From: Lineus longissimus
Taxonomy: Eukaryota; Nemertea; Pilidiophora; Heteronemertea; Lineidae
Reading direction: 5' to 3'
Length of the DNA: 64,000 nt
NCBI RefSeq assembly: GCF_910592395.1
Contig: NC_088312.1
Coordinates: 21,767,292 to 21,831,291, forward strand
Shown here piece after piece: positions 1-10,398 of this stretch. Numbering within the stretch: the stretch's first letter is position 1; each line of letters begins with the position of its first letter. Both the position numbers and the translations under genes were made by a program. The notes under the pieces were generated by a model, which was given only the letters and a program-made list of their open reading frames with translations, had not been told where the DNA came from and did no database searches.

Positions 1-1300
1 AGCTCGTCGCCATGCGTCAAATATATACCAGCATATATTCCAACTACCAACTGTACGACTTGCAACGGCCAAAAATCGCATCATATGTGCTCATGAAATA
101 ATGAAGTACACGTTTTCCATTATGCGACGGGTCTTGACCAACATGTATATAGTTAATAATACGGTAAGGGGCCGTATTTGAGTACGTACGCACACGATTT
201 TATTACTTCCACCCGCTAGAGCGCAGACCACCAACTGCCATATTTCACAAACATATCGTCGGTCGATACTATTGCATATAGTCAATGGCGAACGAATATT
301 ACAGATCATATTTCAGTCCCCCTCCCCACACCTGTTTCATGGAAATGAACCTCAAACGTACAAGTATCCTCGCCCTTGCTGCGCACATGCTAAATGAACG
401 GCCCCTGGTGTTATCAGAGCATGTGTGGGCTTCTTGATTAGGAAATGATATCCAGAGTTTTGCATTGTGAATAACCGATAGCGAAGACTATGACCAAAGG
501 TCTATCTTTGTCATCATTCTATTGGTGAAGGATGCATGAGCATGGTGATGGTTTGGTTCTATTGAATGCTGTCCACACTGATACTGAAGTCCGTACTGAA
601 GTCCCTTATTATCAGCGTCAACATGGTATCCACTAACCGAGTCGAATCTCACGTGCAATCTGAAAGCTAAAAATGTTGCGTACATGTAGAGTTATTTCGA
701 CGTATCGATTTCATTTTGTTGCGTAATCTTAGAGTTGTCTACAGCGAGATTTGACTTGGCTGGGTTGAGAGCATTCTGAACCGGGTGCTGGGATTACGAG
801 CGAAGCAAGCCTCGTAAGAAAACCTCTTTCTTTTTAGCTTAGCGTATGGCTGTCTCATGTCAGGGTTGTTGCTACGAAGATGTCGGTTGTTACTGTTCCT
901 GTTAATGTTATACAGCTTTAGATTGATACACCGGTTATATGCCAAAATAGATTAGACAATCGTTATTCCATTCGCTAGAGGTTTCCGGCGAGTCCACGGC
1001 GGCCCGCAACCGGTAAATTAATTAGTTGAATCATTTTCCAACAATAGTTGCCATGATATGGCTTGCCTGGAATCATAATATGATAATTTATCAATATTAT
1101 TAATAAACAATTAGTCTTATTTCAGTTGAGAAAAGCGTCTTTGGTGTCAGTGTATAAGCGCGCTGCTATACGCGTCAAAAGTATAGCGTTGCATGTGACC
1201 ATGACCACGGCCACTGCCGAAGTTATAAGTCAAAAGAAATAGACGACATCAAGACCTTAGAATATTTAAACAATTTAACCATTTCTTTTCTTGTTTGCAG
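1..1300. other. No gene recognised
   Basis: AT-rich sequence. Frames of up to 72 codons occur on both strands but overlap, lack splice context and match nothing known to me. Confidence 0.5.
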
Positions 1301-1324
1301 TCAACTCCAGACTCCCCCAGAAAG
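1301..1324 (+). CDS. Possible 24-nt microexon of an unknown gene
   Basis: A very good acceptor (TTCTTTTCTTGTTTGCAG) precedes 24 bases that end at AAAG|GTAAAT. In the phase that joins to 1614 it reads QLQTPPE plus a split codon. No homology recognised. Supported only by splice-site quality and by compatibility with the next segment. Confidence 0.25.
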
Positions 1325-1613
1325 GTAAATTGGCCTCCAGGGTACAAGGTTAACTTTGTATCACTAAGCCGTTTACTTTTCTCGTCTTTCTCTCCTTTTT
1401 CATATGTTATTGGTGGAGGGTGCAAGCATTCATTCTACGCTTAAACACGTTTTTGCAATGTTTCACTAGCGGTTTAGGAAGCCACAGTGTAGTTGTATGA
1501 AACTGTACGAAACGATATAAATAGTTAAGTCACATGACGACGTAACAACCATGGTTCTAATGTACGTGAACATTTATCAGAAAAATAGTATTCGTATTTG
1601 CCTCAAATTGTAG

Positions 1614-1767
1614 CATCAACAACGAGCTCCACGACTCCGAAGACACTCTCTCCAATTGCAAATTGGTCTACCATCATCGGAAAGACGGAGTTTTTGAAAA
1701 AACCCTTAGTCGAAACAACAAATACTTTCAAACATGGCAAAATAGACGTTTTTCAAGCGTGGAATAA
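1614..1767 (+). CDS. Possible terminal exon of an unknown gene
   Basis: After an acceptor-like AAATTGTAG, a frame reading INNELHDSEDTLSNCKLVYH onward stays open for 50 codons to TAA at 1765. It joins the 1301-1324 segment in phase (AG + C gives Ser). The composition is charged and protein-like but I do not recognise it, and a second frame over the same bases is also open to about 1795, so chance is possible. Confidence 0.22.
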
Positions 1768-2279
1768 GTGCTTTCCGCAAGGACAACATGCATAAATACT
1801 AAAGAGACACTTTATTCAAACGTGATTGTTTCGTCGTTATTTCTTCTAAAATATACTGCTTTTGTGTAAATGAGTTTCCCTGCATGGAACAGACCTTCCT
1901 TCCAGGCACATTTGTTGATATTATAAATAGCGTTTAGAAAATAATGGCTCGACTATACAGCACCGTTATCGAGTGCGTTCACTATGAGTGCAATAAATCA
2001 AATTGCACTCTCTGCCCACTTTGATTCTTATCTTTTGGATATTTTTTTCTTCACACGTTACCCTGGATAAAATATTTTCTGATCATGTTTTTGAGTTGGA
2101 ATTACATAAGACGCATTTTGAAGTGATTAGTATAGGGTGCAATCTGAAAGGCGTGTCGGCGGTCCAAGATTCAGACTAAAGCTGTTTGGCTGCATCGCCA
2201 TCTCATCGAACCGTCAACGAACCATCACCAACAACATATTTTGAAAGACTGCAAAGTTCAACAAAATATATAAAGATAT

Positions 2280-2415
2280 CTTTAAAATCTGCTTAACACT
2301 TTCGCAATTGCTTCTATAGAGCATACTTTAAAATTTTGCCTGGCAAATGCTTAATCTTTAAAATCTGCTGAACTCTATCGTAACTGCTTTAGAGTCTAGT
2401 TTACAACTTTGCTTG
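2280..2415. repeat. Diverged 75 bp tandem duplication
   Basis: CTTTAAAATCTGCTTAACAC (2280) and CTTTAAAATCTGCTGAACTC (2355) start two units that continue with CGCAATTGCTT / CGTAACTGCTT and similar blocks. Confidence 0.6.
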
Positions 2416-2844
2416 TTGCCGACTTTTCTAATTCCACAATTGCTTTTTGTGCACGTGTGTATGTTTTGATAGACTTTATATGTCTTTACCTTTGAAGTAC
2501 GAATTGTTTATTATAAGGAAATGGTTTGGATTGGAGGTCTGCTTTTCGTGACTAAGAGCGCCTGCCTTGAACAAACTGTGCACCAACCTTTTCATGCATT
2601 TCTGCGGAATCGATTGAAATTTTCAGAATTATGAAAATGATATACCGGTATGTGCGAACGACTGGCCCACCGGCAGAGCCCGGGAATTGAAAACGAACAG
2701 AAAAAAAAATCAAAAACATATTTTAGTGATGCAATGTCTACTCTCTTAGTTCTTATGTATGTTGTGCTTACGAACTTTTCTTCCTATTAGTATATGAATG
2801 CCTCTAGCATACGTTGAATTCCATTCTCACTTGTTATTCCTTAT

Positions 2845-2970
2845 GAATAAAGACTAACAAATGAATATACGAAGGAAGACTAGCAGATGGATTGATGAAT
2901 AAAGACTAGCAAATGTTTTATATCAGTTGTATACATAAAAACCTAAATGAAGTGTAAATGTACATAAAGT
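2845..2970. repeat. Relative of the 36698 element with internal direct repeats
   Basis: GAATAAAGACTAACAAATG (2845) and GAATAAAGACTAGCAAATG (2896) are direct repeats, with a related GAAGACTAGCAGATG between them. The same motif ends the element at 36698. Flanking AAGTGTAAATGTACAT also matches it. Confidence 0.5.
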
Positions 2971-3065
2971 TTTCAGCAAAAAATTATACTGGTCTTCATA
3001 CATGTCATCCATTATTTCGCAGGCAGACCATCCCGAAAAGGATAAATCATTGGATAGCTACTTAA

Positions 3066-3179
3066 ATGAAAATGCACGCACAGCTGTGCTATTTCTGGAT
3101 TTTTCTATTCCTTGCATGGTATTTCCTTACTAAATCTGCACATCTCCTGTACCGAAATGATAATGTCATTGAGGCGGAG
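3066..3179 (+). CDS. Candidate signal-peptide exon of a small secreted protein
   Basis: ATG followed by 38 codons: Met-Lys, then a strongly hydrophobic run (CYFWIFLFLAWYFL) and a polar part (YRNDNVIEAE), ending at a good donor GAG|GTATGC. This is the shape of a secretory signal peptide with the start of a propeptide; cleavage could fall near KSA|H. It lies 283 bp upstream of the cysteine-rich exon at 3463, on the same strand. Taken alone the frame closes a few codons into the intron. Phase 0 at its end does not fit the next exon directly, so a small exon may be missing or the pairing may be wrong. Confidence 0.5.
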
Positions 3180-3462
3180 GTATGCATTTGATTATTGAAA
3201 ATCTAATATATCTACTAATGCTGTGATATGAATCAGAAATACGCCAGGACATATACATGTACGTTCAGTGAGTCTTCTTTCTTCAACTTTTAACATATAA
3301 TTTGGGTGATGGGCCGAAACCTTCACTAATTGAAGTTCATCACTAATGGACTATTCTATAAGGCTAATGAAAATGGAATTCTTCGTTATTTTAATTTTAA
3401 GACTGTACGGTTTTTCGACCCCTTTTACCAATCTTCATCCTTACCACCGTCTATCTTTTCAG

Positions 3463-3616
3463 GAGAGCCTTTTACAATTTTAAATGCGCCACATCGTCCT
3501 GCCGGCCCCGAGCAATGGAACCAACCCTCCGGTGCTGCCCAGGTATGCGATGCAAGTGCGGAATCCTGTGGAACGCCGGCCAGTGCAAGTGCACCAACTA
3601 CGGCTATGGACGATGA
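3463..3616 (+). CDS. Candidate cysteine-knot (knottin/ICK-like) peptide exon
   Basis: After a pyrimidine-rich acceptor (ATCTTTTCAG) one frame runs 50 codons to TGA at 3614-3616 and carries eight cysteines from 3485 on: C-x4-C-x10-CC-x4-C-x-C-x8-C-x-C. The adjacent CC followed by two CxC pairs is the arrangement of four-disulfide inhibitor cystine knots, seen in the agatoxin-like peptides of arthropods and the agouti/AgRP C-terminal domain. The chain ends Tyr-Gly-Arg-stop, a possible amidation site after Arg trimming. GC content is higher than in the surroundings. Frame needs two bases from the preceding exon. Function unknown: it could be a neuroendocrine, defence or venom-like peptide. A second frame is also open here (see rejected items). 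Confidence 0.55.
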
Positions 3617-4636
3617 AAGGCTTCTCAAAGATGTCCCAATAATCGGACTGGACACTGCACAAGTAGTGTCCTTGTAGATATCCCTTACAGGGCAATAGTT
3701 AAGACTGAGTTAATTAAAAGTATGTGATTGTCAAATTGTTTTGCAACCGACGGAAGAGTGCCATAAAATTGACCGAAACGATCAAGGTCATAGCACCTTT
3801 AGAATCAGATTAGCGCATGCGCAAGCATTAGTACAGTTTCCCGTCGGCTATTTCGGTTCGTTCGTTACCTCGTTACGACGCATGCGCACTTTGAATTTGA
3901 GGAAAAAGAAATTATGAATATACCATAAACATTCTCTCTTATAGCTCAATGACCAGACCAATGACTTGCATGCTTATCATTGGCCCCATCACTGACCTCT
4001 TTGAAAGGACTTTAAAGTATGTACATGTATGTTAAGAAAAAAACCTTATGAAATGTGTTAAGAAAGAATAACCAGAGTGAAACATTTTATGGCATAAAGC
4101 CTTATTGTCTGTATTAAATTTATTTCATATGGTGTTCATTGAGCTAACGTTGTTATAAACGTCTGAGAAGGATCTTCCTTCTTATTTTGGAAAGGATCCG
4201 CATTGGTCTACGTCATGAATGACAGGTTTCATGCCGTAGGCCCCTACGGATTTTGGCCAGAGGGTGCACAACGCAGAAGAAATTCAATCATTGACTCCTT
4301 TTCACATTTCTGTATGTGCCATTGAAAACTAGAATAATCACTTGAAACGTCCCCTTGGCTTTGAAAGAGCTTTCTGTGCAGTAGTCATGTGCAATGAAAA
4401 TTAAATGTCTATTTATTAACAAAACTGTACCATTGTTCAATTTGTTTACGTTAAAGTTCCTGGAAGGATCCGTGATCAAAAGCTTTCAACTCCGATAATC
4501 TTTACAGGCGGATGTTAAAGAAACAAGAAGGATGCATGGTACTCCTACTGAGTTCACCAGTCGTATGGCGTGATTCGGTTCAAGCCAACCTTGTACGGGG
4601 AACCACTGAAGTACAGTCCTCAAGTAGTAGTATCGG
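3617..4636. other. Downstream of cysteine-knot exon; NRF1-like pair only
   Basis: No gene recognised. No clear AATAAA close to the TGA; AATTAAA occurs at about 3712, a weak candidate for 3' processing of the small gene. Confidence 0.4.
3813..3888. promoter_or_regulatory. Pair of NRF1-like sites
   Basis: GCGCATGCGCA at 3813 and CGCATGCGCA at 3879 match the NRF1 palindrome GCGCATGCGC; they lie 66 bp apart with CpG-richer sequence between. Promoters of housekeeping-type genes often hold such pairs, but no start site or gene is visible next to it. Confidence 0.3.
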
Positions 4637-4798
4637 TGTAACGTTGGAGAGTTTCCCTTTCTGAGTGCGTGGACTCAATGTTTGGGAACGCTGAAAGATC
4701 GACACGTTTTTGTGTTACTCCTGTTGAAAAGCCATGGCCTTATTAGCAGTGTGTTGTATGGAGACACTGGAATATGGGGAACAACCACATCAGTTACA
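4637..4798. mobile_element. Miniature inverted-repeat element, TGTAAC/GTTACA family, copy 1
   Basis: Starts TGTAACG and ends GTTACA, flanked by TCGG and CCGG. About 162 bp, no coding capacity. The interior (TGTTTGGGAACGCTGAAAG, GTTGAAAAGCCATGGCC, ACACTGGAATATGGGG) is clearly related to the copy at 62317. Confidence 0.7.
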
Positions 4799-5079
4799 CC
4801 GGTGTGACAGCGGATATAGTCCCCCTGGAGTCATAGTCCGGTAGCATTGTATTCGACCAAGTAAGCAGAATGATCTATTGTACCGCTAACCCTAACCAAA
4901 ACATTCAGTAATGCGGGCTATTGTTACACGGACTATCAGCCCTAGGACTACTATCCCTTGCACACCGGTACCTGAAGGGTTGTCAGGTATAGATACTCCG
5001 ATTGTACCACGAGATGATTATAGTTTGCTAGACCGATTGTCCTGTTCCAGGAGCAACCCAACCCGATGTTTACACCTTT

Positions 5080-5253
5080 CCAGAAATGGGGCGCCGAGTG
5101 TTCGAAATAATGATGTCATAAGGGGAAACTAGGCCTTATGGTGGAGGGACAAAGGAGATAGTGATGGTTGACCAACACACTTGAATGCCTTTAATGACGG
5201 ACAAGGGGGAAAAAGTTAGTTCCAATGCAAGCCACCAATTTCGGGAAGCATGT
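5080..5253. repeat. Dispersed repeat, copy A
   Basis: About 174 bp almost identical to 37609-37782, from the AATGGGGCGCCGAGTG region to CGGGAAGCATGTAT. Similarity stops sharply on both sides. Family unknown; no protein recognised. Confidence 0.75.
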
Positions 5254-6654
5254 ATTGTAGCACCCAAGTAGTAGATACCCAACAAGTTGCCTTGTATCAA
5301 TTACCACCCGAGTAGTACTGAGAGTTGCCAGGAAGATGTTTGGATGATGATTGTGGTCATTTCTGAGTTGCAAGACCAGTTGCATTGTCAGGTGTCTAAT
5401 GTAGTGCCTCAGGTTGTACCTGATACAAGACTTCGGGTGGATTTCACCATGAGACGACTGTCTCTCAGCATGTCGGCGGCGGCAGCGGCGCTCGATATGA
5501 ACTGGTTGTAAGTCTGATCCATCTTATCGCGTCTAAGTCACGCCAGGGCAACCATGCACGATTTGCTTTGGTTGTTGGAAACTCGGTCAACATCCCTACC
5601 AAGCTTCCTAGGCCCGCTTCGGTGGTATCAAGGCGCTCATAAAAGCAATGGCATGAATAAAAGGTGTAAGAACATTATATTTTACACAAGGGATGACTAT
5701 TTATTTCGATGATTATATAAATTCAACACACACAGTAGAAACTCGAATTCACCAACATTTCATAGGAATCACAAGTGGTTTCAATCATATTATTACAAAT
5801 AATAACCAATGACTGTTTCACATTTGTGTTCGAACATGTACGTTGATTAGTACGGATGAAATTTCGGAATATGACATTAGATGCATCGACGATTTAAGCT
5901 TTTCCACGTTGAACGTACTATACTGCTAATACTATCACGCCACAAAGAGTAGTAGCCGGGTTTTTTTATAACTGGTATGACGTGTCTGAGCCCTCTGTGT
6001 TTTGTGTTGAAAGTGAAATATCGAAAATCATGCAAACATGCATCGATTGTTCAGTGCGGGGCAATTTACGCGCATTAATGAGATAGACGTTCACGTTGAC
6101 GTTTCGGGGGAATTGTGAAAACTCCCTAATGATGTATACCCAACTTGTCGATCATCTCCGGTGTGGTATTTCGCGCGACTGACTACGTAATGTAAGTTGC
6201 TTCTCTTGGTTCTGCTTCGGGACACAATCGAAGAGAGCCGCTCTTACTGCTACGATAGAAGTGAAGTGATGGCTCAAAGACCTTTTCCCAAAAGTTATAA
6301 CATGGGTCGATAAAATCGTTTTTCACTGTAGCGGAACCAAGTGGAAACTACTTGTAATGCGTAATCTGGCATATGAATCACCGCACTGGTCTCAACAGTC
6401 TCTGTGTTTCTGTCTCTGGGGGATTCTGGGTAAATTTGTGATGATAAATGCCGATGAAATAGATACAGACAACACGACCAGGAAGGCACATGACGTCACC
6501 TCGCCACTATCGCTCAACAGTTCATACCAATATTTACAAAATGATGGAGGAAGAATGATTATGTTGATGTTTTAATCCTCCCAGCTTTATTCGTCAACAC
6601 CGCAGCTCTGTGTCGCTTTTATCAGGGTCATTGAGAGCAGCAGTCTACCGCCTG

Positions 6655-6805
6655 ATGATATGAAGTATTATTCATGTACACGATACTTTTTCATGTTGTT
6701 TTCATACTCTTTTATGTGCTTGTACATGAATAGTACTCCTTCATGTACATAAATGATACTCTTCATGTGAATTGTACTCTTTCATGTATGCGTAAATGTA
6801 CACGA
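6655..6805. repeat. Degenerate TTCATGTACA-type repeat
   Basis: TTCATGTACACGATACT, TTCATGTACATAAATGATACT, TTCATGTGAATTGTACT, TTCATGTATGCGTAAATGTACA follow one another. Short-period decayed satellite. Confidence 0.6.
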
Positions 6806-9774
6806 ATTATACTACTGGATGTTCACTGATGCCTGATAGAGGGGAACTTTACCAGCATACCAATATTATACATGTAACAAGAACAAATTATATAAAGGTC
6901 AATTTTTGGTGATGTTTCCAGGCCTCGTCGTGTCCCCTGTGCATTTGCGACATGCTGGCTATGAATACTAGTATGCAATGACATTTTCAAGAAGAATCTT
7001 TTTGACACTATATGATGCATATCTATTCTTGTATATAAAGAACTACCCACTTGATTGAGTGAAGCAATCGTTGTTTCGGCACAAGCTGTTAGTTACTAAA
7101 TGAAGGATGACGCCTGCATCGAAGTGTTTAGGCCGGTTTAGTGCTCTTGTACAATAGCCCTATTTCATCTTTACCCATAGCAGACGCGCTTCAACAGGCT
7201 TATCGATGTCGACATTTCCAGCGTTAATGGTAGTATTGTCCTTTCACCACTCTAAATGCCTATTTACAGTATGTCAATTCGAAAAAAAGATTAATAAATG
7301 TCGTCACTTAGGAACTGGCCGAGAGAGCCCAAGTCTCAGTCTGCATATGCATTATCATTACAAAATCTGAATAACGCCTCAGAATGACACCAACGGTTAA
7401 CGAGCGAGACAACATGATTGTCCTTCCCCCATATAGCACCATATACAATGTACATTTGAATGATTACATAACATCAGCCATGTACAAGCACAGACGTTGC
7501 ATTGCACAATTCTATATACAGTTTTTTTTAGATTTCTTCGTCGATTATAGTATGCAAATGACTACATCTAAATACTATGTCATTGACACTGGACGTGTCT
7601 ATACATGTATGTGAGGCCCTGGTAAAACCGGGCTTTGAATGATAATGAAAAGAATTTATTTCAACCACAGTCAGGTCATTAAGCTGATTAGCGATTCTTT
7701 GACACACTAACACGAACCCGAATCAAGGCAAATCACCCTACAAGCGAATGTTTCAGTTCTCAAAGACCACCAGAGTGTTTAAAGTCGACTCAATTCGAAA
7801 ATTGGTACGTCCATATTTCGTAAAGGTTCCGAAACCTGACTACTGTCGATAAGGTTCGTGCACGTGGCAACACGAGAGCTCAATATTGTGATATAATGAT
7901 CAACGTATTGTTTTGTCGAACACACGTTCGTCGTTTTGAGGAAGTAATGTTGGTGCTGTTGACGATGTATGAAAATGATGCCTTTTGCCTTTAAGGCTCC
8001 CCGTCCACATATGATACGCACTATACCCGCTAGCATGCTATTTGCATTCATGGACTTAACTGAACTGATTAAGTCAATTAGATCGACAGTAAGTTGAAGA
8101 TTATCATGAATCAAACATTTAAGTTATTACTAATAGATCAAAGCTGCGAGTTGAGATTATACCGGCAAGGGCTTTTTTTTATTTTGAGCAAATCTCGAAA
8201 TACCTTACACTGTCTCTGTGTAGAGCTAATCTAAATCCCAATATACGTTTCATACTTTATCAAAATGGTAGCAAAATCTTTGAAGATTTGAAACACTTTC
8301 TTTTAATTTAAATAAACCATAGTTTAGTGTAGAGTGCCTTTTTTCATATCAATTATGGCTACAACAATGCTGTGAAGCTGTGTGTGGCATGTATTTTAGA
8401 CTGCAAGCAAGCGAAGTAAGGAGATAGTCCACGTTTCGGGGTGATTGGTCTGAGCGACCAGTATCGCCATCTGCAAATGACGTACTGTATGTCGTCGAGC
8501 CTCTATATTGATAACTGACCCAAGTTGACTCATGGATTTAAAATTTCAAGACCCGCAAGACTGACAAATTTACAACTGCTGATATATTCGCAGACAACAC
8601 AAAGCGATAATTTCAATAGTTCCAACTTAAACGTACAAACTGTGTCTAACGATATTTATTGTTTATTTTACATGGGAGATTAGCAACTTCGTGTGTTTGT
8701 TGCTGCTGACTAGGGCAGCAGGAACAAGTACTGAAACTGGCTGAATTCCAATGCGCATTTTTAGACAAATTCTGATGTTTCCCGAGCTGAAATGGCTTTT
8801 ACAACTACTTAATACATTTTTTGATAGCAAACATAAGACACATATTGTAGTGAAAACGTATGAATACCTGAATCATGGAATATCTCTTTACTTAAAAGAT
8901 ACTGAAATCTTCAGACTTATATACCGGGGTCAACTGTGGTATTGAAAGAACCAAAGCAAAAAGCGCCGCGCCTTTAAACGAACACACTCAACTGTGCACT
9001 GCTGAGAAGCGTACAAAGCTTGCGTATGATGTGGAACAGAAGCATGTCATTCAGCGAGTAAAGCAAATCTGTCGCAACCAGCGATTTTTTTATCGCCGAA
9101 ATAAAATGGCCCCGTTTATAGTAAGCGGGGTACGATTGCCCACTGTGAACCAATTGCACTTAGAAGGTGCTGTGAAAATGTGTGATTGATCATGAAATGT
9201 CTTGAGAAATGTTTCTCTACCACTTAATTGAAGAGTTTTTGAAACCGCGTCAGTAGAAAAGGCGAAACCTTTAGAAAATGTGAGCTACATTTAGTAACAA
9301 AAGGAAAGTGCAGAAATAAAACCAGGGAAAGATATCAAAATATCTATAGAAAAACCTCAGGCAGTGATGATATCCGAATTTGCGCGTATAAATTTTAGAA
9401 ATCGAGCATATAGTTAAACTTCTTCCGATGAATACTAGTTTCCATTATCAAATTTCTATTGCTAAAATACTTTTATTTACATTGATTTGTATATTTACAG
9501 CCCTTTAATGAGTAGTTTTCCAGTTGTCTGCAGTGTAGAGGGAGTCCAACTCGTTCATTTACTGCATCGGTGCAAACATTGGTACCTTATCTGTGATAAG
9601 CATTTCTTAGCAGATCGGTTACCAATCTTAGCAGACATTTGGTTCCCAGCTGTTTATGACAACAATTTGTAACTGTGTAGTCAAGCCTCGATGTTTATGA
9701 ACAATGGCTTTTGTAAAGAAACCGACTTTTTCTCGAACCACATTTCGTCAGGTGTTTATCAATCTGATGCACAG

Positions 9775-9780
9775 TTTATT
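9775..9780 (-). promoter_or_regulatory. Candidate poly(A) signal of the kainate receptor gene
   Basis: AATAAA on the minus strand, about 400 bp past the receptor stop codon. It is the first canonical hexamer I noticed downstream; another AATAAA lies near 9473. Usage is not shown by sequence. Confidence 0.4.
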
Positions 9781-10182
9781 CACTAGCATGTAGATGATGA
9801 ATTAAGACGTGTAAGGTACTGAAAAGAGAGATTGAGTCTCACTTCAATATATTGGGATCAAAGATTCTGTTGGTTCTATACTGTCCTTGAACGTCAACGA
9901 GAATGTCCTTATGGACGAGTGAGCACACTAAATCAAACCTATGCAATAACTAGTGCGGAAGCCCAACTCGAACCGAAACACTGGGCAAGCAACGCATCGA
10001 CAACCGTGTCGTGAAGACATTGTTGCTTTTTTCCCAAAATGATGCAAGAATCACGTCCTGAAAACATTCATCATGTGACCTCCTCAACCTGAAAACAGCG
10101 CCCTCTACACCATGCGTCTGTCAGTCACAGCACCTCAGGCACCATAGGCGTCCGCCAGTCACCAGTTAACCCCTGTTTATCA

Positions 10183-10398
10183 TCATGCGTACAAACTCCG
10201 CATCTGCAGTGGGGTATCGCCAGGCATCAGGCCTCCAAACTGGGTATGGTAGTTGGTCAAGCCATTGTTAATACCGTGCTCGAAGAGCTCGTCGGCCTCT
10301 CGCCTTGATTTGGGGGGTTTAATCGCGGGCTTCTTCGATGAGCCGCCGCATCGGACGGCAAACCGGATCTCCTCCGCCATCTCGGAACATAGGGATTG
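10183..10398 (-). CDS. Kainate receptor exon 15: cytoplasmic tail and stop
   Basis: Residues 861-931 then TGA. Begins [17 protein letters not shown], similar to the membrane-proximal tail of GluK1-3, followed by a Lys/Pro/Ser-rich stretch ([14 protein letters not shown]) and a Gly-rich end. The last residues LYA could be a hydrophobic PDZ-binding end, unlike the ETVA/ETMA ends of vertebrate GluK subunits; that is inference. Acceptor ATTTTCCAG. Confidence 0.93.
   Translation of the reverse strand, partial: QSLCSEMAEEIRFAVRCGGSSKKPAIKPPKSRREADELFEHGINNGLTNYHTQFGGLMPGDTPLQMRSLYA

Larger units (their letters stand above)
1768..3065. other. Intergenic or intronic, only repeats seen
   Basis: Holds the 75 bp duplication and the element relative at 2845. 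No exon-like segment until the signal-peptide exon. Confidence 0.5.
4803..10182. other. No gene recognised; repeat-bearing
   Basis: 4803-5560 has unusually long, GC-richer open frames (4911-5132, 5287-5511) around dispersed repeat copy A and may be a decayed transposon, but no protein domain is visible. 5560-10182 has only short chance frames, the 6655 repeat and the 3' end of the receptor gene on the minus strand. Confidence 0.4.

Noticed and set aside
3330-3677. 115-codon plus-strand frame over the cysteine exon
   Set aside because: Its start lies in what looks like an intron upstream of a strong acceptor, and the overlapping cysteine frame explains the interval better. It cannot be excluded without transcripts.
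4288-4479. 63-codon minus-strand frame after the small gene
   Set aside because: AT-rich chance frame without signal peptide, domain or splice context.
7779-8114. 111-codon minus-strand frame
   Set aside because: Low-information sequence, no family match, no supporting signals.
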